A DNA stretch of 64,000 bases from Eremomyces bilateralis CBS 781.70. Its lineage: Eukaryota; Ascomycota; Dothideomycetes; Eremomycetales; Eremomycetaceae. The position numbers were made by a program, and so were the translations under genes. The notes under the pieces are model-generated. The model did no database searches. It was given only the letters and a program-made list of their open reading frames with translations, and was not told the origin of the DNA. Positions 56,754 to 64,000 of this stretch are shown here, in pieces (position 1 is the first letter of the stretch; each line of letters opens with the position of its first letter). The stretch spans positions 62,001 through 126,000 of the forward strand of contig NW_022985068.1 of NCBI RefSeq assembly GCF_010015585.1, read 5' to 3'.

Positions 56754-59356
56754 ATGTCGCGCCTATCCTTCCTCCAGAAGCGCAAGGCGCCCCCAACTGA
56801 CGGGCCGCGTGTGAACACCAAGAAGCGCCGCAATGGACAGCTCCAGTCTTGCGAACCATGCCGCAAATCCAAGCTGCGATGCGACCATATGATGCCCGTC
56901 TGCACCCGTTGCGAACGACGCAATCGGTCTACGTTGTGCGTGTACGCAGCGGCTCCGATGACACGCACTACGCGTCAGAACAGCTCATCATCGGTCGCTA
57001 CGGCTTCAGTGACGGGCTCGTCGGTTGTGCTGGTAGATCAAGTCCTAACGCCCCGGGATACTCCCGCTGCTGGAAGCAGTCAAAGAGATACGGATAGACA
57101 GGAGACGCCTGTGAATGCCACTAGACCTACCGGGGATCTTCCACCGTCCGCGTCCATGGCGTTTGAAGGCGTTTCAGCCCCACGGAATATCTTAGGATAT
57201 ATGGGCTCGACATCCTACTCGTCTGTGTTTGAGGAGAATCAGGGGACGCTCGGTATCGAGCGAGATCCGGAAGGCGAAGACCTGAGGCATGAACGGCGAT
57301 CGAGTCCTGCGCCCGTCTTGGACTACCAGATCCAACAGGGAGTCGACGTGCTCAAGCTATTCAAAGACCGAGCATTATTTGACAGATTCAGCAAGAGATG
57401 GTTCGCGATTTGTCAAGGCATCGTTGTTATCGAGCCGGTGATTAAACAATTGGCGGAAGGCTTATGGGCGACATACGGGATGGATTTACGGGATCAAGAC
57501 CCGGCGAAGCTACAAGCCCTTTCCCAGAAGATCTGGAACAATACCCAGCAACCGCTGAAGTTTGACGGCTCATTCTCTGCACGGCAATGGATTGGATTGT
57601 CAACGGGAGAGGGACTGCGATGGGAATCGGTCGCACTGCTACTCACCACCGTCGGGTTGCTTTCGTCGATGCTTACGGAATGGGATCCGATCTTCACGAA
57701 CGAAGACGGATCGCAAATCAGTAAAGTGAAGCTGACTCGTAAGATGAGCGCGAATTCGGACGCTTGCTTGATGTTTTGCAGGACAGCCGACAGTTTGAAT
57801 GATCTTTATCTGTGGCTTTTGTACGAGAGCTGCATACTCCAGACTATGGTGACTGGTAACGCTTGTAAGTGGGTTTTCAATCGATGGACAATGGCCTCGG
57901 AGTTCGGGATCATGTACTGTGCGGCTTAAGTATGCATGTGTTCCCGCTCGTAAAACAAGGAACGGCGTTCGTCTAGGACGATTCATTCGCGCTAAATTCG
58001 CTACCGAGCTCGTTTACGAGGACATTATTCTGGCGTTCGGAATAGAGGGTTGGACACAGCCTTCATCACGCTCCAGTCTTTCATACACCTTGACGAAAGC
58101 TTCTGTACATCTTCGATACAGACATCTGGACTCCGCTGACAATATCTACAGCAAATTCCGTATGGAACAGGTCCGGCGAAACCTTCAACACGGCTATAGC
58201 CTTGGGTTTGCACCAAAAGTTAGAGCCGGATAAAGATATTCCTTTTTTCCTTGTAGAGCTACGAAAGCGCACTTTTGTCGCCTCATATTCTTCCGACAAG
58301 GCACTCTCTACCTTCTTCGGCCGTCCCCCGCGGCTTATCAAACGGTACTGCATGCTTCAGGTGCCTCTCGATTTAAGTGACCACGACCTGGTCTCCGAAG
58401 GCGAAGAGCTTCGTCAGGCGCTGGCATCCTTGGATTCCGAGGGGTGGAATACGTCGGGGATAATTAATAGAGGCACATGGGCTCGGACATACCTCTACGT
58501 GTCCATGATCAGAGAAGATATCTTGGAGCTCGCGCTAGGTGTCGACTCTGGTGACCTCGAAAAACGCGCGGGAGAGATTTCGAGGCTCATCGGTGAGAAA
58601 TATCTAAAGCTACCGAAGCATCTTCGAGTCGATTTCGATACCGCGTTTGGCCAGCGATTGCCGCCATTAGACTCGCTCCGGTTGGCGAGCACGCGGCTGA
58701 ACTACATGTCCACTGAACTGATCCTGGAGCGCGTCTTGATCAAACGCGCCGGCGCTGGGACGGAGAAACTCGTGCAAATCGCGAAACGGGCGTTGAGCGA
58801 TACATTGACCATCGTAATGCGGCGGGATCTCATGCGGGACCTGCAGGCCGAAATCTCCTATTTTGTAAGTCCCTCTCTCACCGTTTTCGCCAACGACAGG
58901 CCTTTCGTCCTAATAGTCTTGAAGATGGCCGCCCATGGCCTCCATAGCGCCGCAATCCTCGCCGTCGAGCTGCTTAAGCAAGAGCAATCCCCACCCGACC
59001 GCGTTCGCGTGCTCTCCCGCTCCGAAACGGTCCAAGGCCTCAGCGTCTTCGTCTCATGCCTGGGCTCAATTGACCAGAGTGACGGGCACTACGAGATTCT
59101 CCAGCAAGGGCGGCGATTCTTGAAGCGCGTTCTGGACACCGTCTTGACGCCGCCAGCGCGAGAAGCAACGTCGTCGAATACCGCCACCTCGCAGACGACG
59201 TTGGATGCGCCGGAGATTCTGGCAGCGCCCACGTTTGAGCGAATGGACTGGAACGTCCCGATTGGGTTCGATGCGGATGTGGATTTTCTAGAGTGGTTGG
59301 ACAATGTGGATTTGGGACAGGGGCAGTTTGGGGAGGAGGCGGCCAGGATGTTTTGA
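56754..59356 (+). CDS. Zn2Cys6 fungal transcription factor
   Basis: Exons 56754..57864, 58152..58864 and 58925..59356, 751 residues. The 287-bp first intron (GTAAGT donor, GCTGACA branch, CTACAG acceptor) joins VTGNA-S-NSVWNRSGETFNTAIALGLHQ, a family-typical stretch. The second intron is 60 bp, in frame and stop-free (SYF-MAAHGLHSA after splicing). The Cys6 cluster is CEPCRKSKLRCDHMMPVC followed by TRC...C near residues 33-64, preceded by a basic KKRRNG stretch. The middle and C-terminus show the fungal-specific transcription-factor domain (LGLHQKLEPDKDIPFF, FFGRPPRLIKRYC). It is a nuclear DNA-binding regulator; targets unknown. Its downstream neighbour on the same strand is a chitin deacetylase gene, and a regulatory link is only speculative. 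Confidence 0.9.
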
Positions 59357-60556
59357 TCACTGCAGATGGTTGCAATACGGTTCTAAGTCACATAACTCAC
59401 GACAGCTTCGTGGAAGAATCTTGATTGGGATATTATTCCGATGCAGCTCACCAACCACCCGAATTCATGCTAGTTCCATGTTACTCCTGTTCGGTCTCGC
59501 GCTGTCCAACAGTCTGGTTGCTTCGGTGTTTTGTCTGAAACACATGTACGAGCGAAGGCGACTGCGGAGAAACCGTAAACAACCGTAATGAAACAATGCA
59601 TGACAATAATAATACCTCCCGTCGTCTATGATCATTAATACCATTAATACACGTACCAGTACTCTGTGAATATTGAATAGACAGTCGGAGAGGTGGATGA
59701 AACATCGAAGCAGAGAAAACTCTTTCCAATACAAGATTGAAGTGTTCCCGGTGCCAAGCGCCAACTCACCCATCAGCCGATCTTCGTCCCGCCATTTATG
59801 TCTGACTTCGGGCTGTGTGAGATGTGAAATATCTCCTATGGCTCAATAATCCCAGTGCTCTCCCTTAACTTACCTGTTACCACTTAACAGTACGTCGTTC
59901 AATTTATGGTTGATCTTTCCCCCAACCACAGATCATCATTCATCCCAGAAAATATCACTCCGCATCGGCAAATCGAGCCCGACCACTCTCAGGCTAGCAG
60001 CCCCTTAATCGGAACTAACAAGAAGGCCGGGTGGCGCATCCCGCTCTCCACCGTCACGTTTCGCTACATGCATTGCTGTCTCATTGACGGACGTGCCCCT
60101 ATGGAACAAGATTATTTTTGGAGGGTTCAGGTAGAACTATGGGGACTAGAATGCACGCCGTGGTGTCATTGGAGAGACGTAATGCCTTTGTCAGCCTTGA
60201 TCAGGTTTTATTCCTTGATATCCGTACTAGAAGAGTGCGATCTTCGATGATCGACGTTTGGCTCGGGTTTGTCGGAGTCTGGTATGAATTAGCTTTTCAA
60301 CAACTTGTGGGGTATCCGTACCGTACCACAGTGCAGGATGTCACATATCCTTTTTGGAACTCTTCCAGGTCTGCACCGTTCTCTTTAATATGGATTCGAG
60401 TCCTGCAATCCTTTCCTCTCTCGGGCAGTAGTTATTCGTTTTCTATATTGCGACTGCGCATTTTCGTCAGCAATTGCCCATATTTTGGTTGCTGAGTCTA
60501 TCGTTATATACTACAGTATCATTTCTATCTAATATTCCAACAAATACAGTCCAATC
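59357..60556. other. Intergenic region, no gene supported
   Basis: 1.2 kb between the regulator and the chitin deacetylase, including the latter's promoter side. Plus-strand frames at 59906-60495 are short and featureless. Confidence 0.4.
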
Positions 60557-61834
60557 ATGTTCTCCGGTATGAAAGGTTCTGTATTTATTGCGTCCCTGGC
60601 GGCGCTGCCAGCCTTCGTTTCTGCGCACCCAAATCCAGTCCCAGGAGTGCCGACACTCTGGGGTCGGAGGGCAGTGAAGAATGTCGATTCTCGAGAAGGA
60701 TTCAAACTTCATCCGCAGAGCTCGGAAAAGAATGCTATCGACAAACGTGCGGCCAATACATACGCCGGGTCTGCACAGAGCGAGAAGCGTCAATCTGGAA
60801 ACACCGACGGCCAATGCGGTGGGGAATTCGGCGCGTGTGCAGATGGGTACTGTTGCTCTGGAGCTGTGAGTAGAACGATATAGGAGGAACTTGTTGTTTC
60901 TTACTGACCGTGAATAGGGATGGTGCGGAAACACTGAAGAGTACTGCGCCGCTCCTGGCTGCCAATTCAATTGGGGCTCTGGCTGCGATACTCTTGTTGT
61001 TCCTGGTGGACCTAAGACGTCCGATGTTGAACGTACCCACGTCGGTTCTATCCCATACGGCGGTGAAGGCATTTACGCATGCACGGTCCCGGGAACCTTT
61101 GCGCTCACCTTCGACGACGGGCCATATCACTTTACCGGGGATGTCCTCGATATCCTTGATCGGTACAACGTGAAGGCTACTGTGAGTATTTCGGCTGCAG
61201 AAGGGGCCCGAAACTAGGCTGACACATTTTTTAGTTCTTCATGACCGGCAACAGCATCTCGAAAGGCCCGATCGATCAAGCAGGCCTCCCATGGGCTTCG
61301 ATAATCCAGCGCATGCATAGTTCTGGCCACCAAATCGCTTCTCACACCTGGGGCCATCAAGCTCTCGGATCTGGCGCCGCCGCTCAAGGCCAGGACCCGC
61401 TCACCACCGAGCAGCGGCTGGCTCAGATGTACAACAATGAAATCGCCTTCAACAACATCCTCGGCTTCTTCCCCACCTACATGCGACCTCCCTACTCCGA
61501 CTGCGACGACGCCTCCGGCTGCGCCGCCACCATGAGTGATCTCGGTTACCACGTTATCTACTTCGATTTCGACACCGAGGGCTATCTCCACACCACTCCG
61601 GAGACCATCGGAGAATCCAAGGCGATCTTCGACCAGCAACTGCCGCAGAGGAGCCCGGCGGATGGAGCCTGGTTGAACATCGAACACGATATCCACGAGC
61701 AGGTCGCGCATACCCTCACCGAGCACATCATCAAGGGGGCGGTGGAGGCTGGCTGGAAACTTGTGACCGTTGGAGAATGTCTTGGTGACCCTCAGGAGAA
61801 CTGGTACCGGACGCTCGGTGCTGGCAGCACCTAA
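60557..61834 (+). CDS. Secreted chitin deacetylase (CBM18 + CE4)
   Basis: Exons 60557..60865, 60918..61181 and 61235..61834, with introns of 52 and 53 bp (both phase 0); 390 residues. The signal peptide MFSGMKGSVFIASLAALPAFVSA is followed by a ~60-residue linker with KR sites (DKR, EKR) suited to Kex2-type processing. The CBM18 hevein-like chitin-binding module (GQCGGEFGACADGYCCSGA-GWCGNTEEYC) spans the first splice. The CE4 domain has TFDDGP (metal/catalytic Asp), FFMTGNS, SHTWGHQ (metal-binding His), RPPYSDCD, and a late INIEHD-type motif (LNIEHD). It removes acetyl groups from chitin in the wall or from oligomers, giving chitosan, which can strengthen walls or reduce recognition by plant chitinases and receptors. 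Length and domain order are normal. Confidence 0.95.
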
Positions 61835-64000
61835 TTCATGCCAGTCGTCTCACCCACCGCCGTCAATATTGACGAAACATGCGGTGGCTCATTGACCCAG
61901 ACTTGCCAGGCCCCCAAGTTTGGAAATGACTCCCCTCGGAATAGTTAATGCAATCAATGAAGGATTAATATAGGATTGGATTTAAATTGGGGTTGGGGAG
62001 CTGGCAGAGTCCAATTGTTAATATAGGAGTGATCCGTCATATTTCTAATAAGTGCAAGATATGTATGACGTGGATGAAATCAAAACATTGGAATCAAAGA
62101 AATGAGAACTAAAAAGACAAAAATAGTGACCCCCATCAGGGATTGAACCTGGGCCACCGCAGGTCCGTCAGTCATAGGGAGGAGCACTCACTCCTTCAAC
62201 CGCGGTCTGATGGTGACTTTATCATCGGATCCTTGATATGAAATCTCCAATTAGTAGGTATATACTGCATGAGAATACTGGTTCCATTTAGGTATTCACC
62301 TCATGGTAATAGTCTGGGGCCAATGTCTGCCAGGTGGTCTACGCCTTACCTTGACCAGGTGATATCAAGGTCGGTTTTGAGGATATCATCAGCGCTTCGC
62401 CAATGTTTGGATAGGCAAGTAGTCAATTTCTACCCGTCAGGATCGCTGTTGGCTAGATAGATATGGTACTGATATTCACATTGGCTGATGTCCTTGCCAG
62501 GGGTTCACGTCAGAGTATCACATATTGAAGGGGGAAGGGGAATAGATCGAAGGATGCTAAGGCATTTAGAGACATTCAGTGACCTGAGACAGGCATGATA
62601 GATATCTAATCCATTAGAATTCACGGGTTTAACCACTCTTGGTAACTGTCTGACCTAGGGACTCCCTTCCAGTTACAGCTCTCCTCTTCGCCTGGACAAG
62701 TGGCAACGTTGTTGCACACCGTGGTCGGGAAGAGAGGGGATACTGTTAGAGGTATTCTAGATGATCGACCTTGGATACAAAATTGGATAGGAGATGAATA
62801 CGAGTTGACAGGAACTCGAACCGCTCTCGAGTACGATATTTGATAGCATTTGGAATTTGATCCATAGAAATATTCGTGTGAGAATGGTGGTTTTTTCTTT
62901 CAAACTAACAAAGCACAAAAAAAGGAGGCGTTTCTAAGTAGACATTGCGCAGAATAGGCTTGATTCAATAAAAAATAAGAGGCCAAACTTTTTGGTAGGT
63001 CTGATACTAGGCTGGAATAATACCATTCCGTATTGATATTCCTGACAGAATCATCATCATTGGATCCATGGCAGCTTCTAGGAGATACACACCATGGACA
63101 GCCGAGATCTCCTGGCATAGTAGATGCTAGAGGAGACAAACGACACCTCTCTCTATCTGGGAATCAACCTCCTGCGGACTTAATAATAATTAATAATAGG
63201 AGCCGCTGAATGGAACAGTCAAGCGAGCTGCAAGATAAATGCATCTAAGGAGAGGTCTCAACAGTTCAAGGATTTTCTGCCCTCTTCAAGCACCTCGCCA
63301 ACCTCGCCCGCCTCACCAGCATAGAAAGCTGCAAAGCGATGCATGCAACCCAACAGAATTGCAGATCAACAGTTCCGGTGGCTGGGAAATGGTTCTACTT
63401 GGTGCAAGATATGACGACCAGCGCTGAACACGTCAAATATCTGGAACAGAGTGAGTACGCCGCATCCAATCGACAGACACCACGAGGTGTTATGCCGTGG
63501 TGAGTGGAGCTCGAGGCAGCGGTGGAGCGTCGTCAGTTTCGAAATTTGGAAGAGACGGAAATCGGAAGACACAACATGAACACGAGCAGAAGAATAATAA
63601 TAGCTCGTTTCTATCACCATGGCAATTGCCGAGAGACGAAAACGATGGAAGAGAGGGAGAGTGAGGGAGCCAGGGAGGAAGACGGAGGAGGTCGGGACTC
63701 GGGAGAGAGTCGTCGCGTCTATTCTCTCACCTCGTCTCATATCATCACATGCATTGGGTTTCATGGGGCAGGGGCCAATGACCTATCCCAACACGGTATA
63801 GCGCCAGATCGATGCATGGCAACAGTCGCGTAAACAAAACAAATGGTTTCTGGCCCCGTCTTTAATCTCCAGCCTTCTCACGCCTTTTCCTGCACCTCTT
63901 CTACTCGCTCACTCCACTCCTCCCTCTTCTTCTTACACATTACTGAACTACTTATTCTCACTTCCTCCAATTGTACGGATTGTATTTACGTTACTGCATC
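61835..64000. other. Gene-poor region at window end
   Basis: About 2.2 kb without a supported protein gene. It contains the tRNA-like stretch at 62127-62217. The last ~160 bases are strongly pyrimidine-rich on the plus strand, a typical fungal core promoter, suggesting a plus-strand gene begins just beyond the window. Confidence 0.45.
62127..62217 (-). other. tRNA-like sequence with a B-box, possibly a tRNA relic
   Basis: On the minus strand the segment ends with GGTTCAATCCC, a perfect polymerase III B-box within a good T-arm (CAGG/CCTG). It begins with an A-box-like CAGACCGCGGTTGAAGG, and the ends can pair imperfectly. I could not place a proper anticodon arm, so it is not called a functional tRNA. 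Confidence 0.35.

Noticed and set aside
59906-60495. Overlapping plus frames between the regulator and chitin deacetylase
   Set aside because: Different frames overlap, and composition is not protein-like; region is probably promoter.
63504-63833. 109-codon plus frame near the window end
   Set aside because: Simple Glu/Arg-rich translation of purine-rich DNA; no features.

Overview
The window is nuclear DNA of a filamentous ascomycete (Pezizomycotina, perhaps Dothideomycetes; the class is an inference from gene families). Most introns are about 47-110 bp with GTAAGT/GTATGT-type donors and CTAAC-like branch sites. The families present fit this group: a Woronin-body-tether-like giant protein, a Zn2Cys6 regulator, PTR2, MSC2, a CBM18 chitin deacetylase and a Fot1/pogo transposon. 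Gene models were assembled by eye from open frames, splice signals and remembered family alignments; no search was run.

Layout. 1-18715 (+): the last ~6,180 residues of a giant low-complexity protein of the 'involucrin repeat'/leashin type, with its start outside the window. 19379-19654 (+): small Arg/His-rich protein. 20789-21983 (+): short-chain dehydrogenase. 22271-24106 (-): peptide transporter. 24422-24994: long inverted repeat with a 248-bp hAT-type MITE nested inside. 25039-26322 (-): DUF7924-like protein. 27836-29590 (-): interrupted membrane-protein gene. 29981-32568 (-): TFIIIC 90-kDa-type subunit. 32866-34711: apparently complete Fot1/pogo DNA transposon with perfect 47-bp ends. 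35241-36760 (-) ALG1 and 37256-40136 (+) MSC2-type zinc transporter, head to head. 40497-41988 (-): three small PMP3-like membrane proteins. 42330-43406 (-): mitochondrial carnitine carrier. 44372-44990: diverged ~155-175-bp tandem repeat. 45531-46187 (+): coiled-coil protein. 46530-47542 (-): mitochondrial 1-Cys peroxiredoxin. 48017-52063 (-): large disordered protein, possibly eisosome-linked. 53190-54691 (+): decayed membrane-protein gene. 55032-55247 (-): small Ser/Lys-rich protein. 56754-59356 (+): Zn2Cys6 transcription factor. 60557-61834 (+): secreted chitin deacetylase. 61835-64000: no supported gene.

Most genes are ordinary housekeeping or cell-biology functions with no cluster logic: RNA polymerase III transcription, N-glycan assembly, ER zinc supply, carnitine shuttle, redox defence, peptide uptake and wall remodelling. 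The more unusual parts are the giant repetitive protein with its fresh internal duplication, the nested MITE, the probably recent transposon, the PMP3-like trio with two genes overlapping by four bases, the unexplained tandem repeat, and two interrupted membrane-protein genes. I saw no CRISPR array, rRNA, retroelement or secondary-metabolite cluster.
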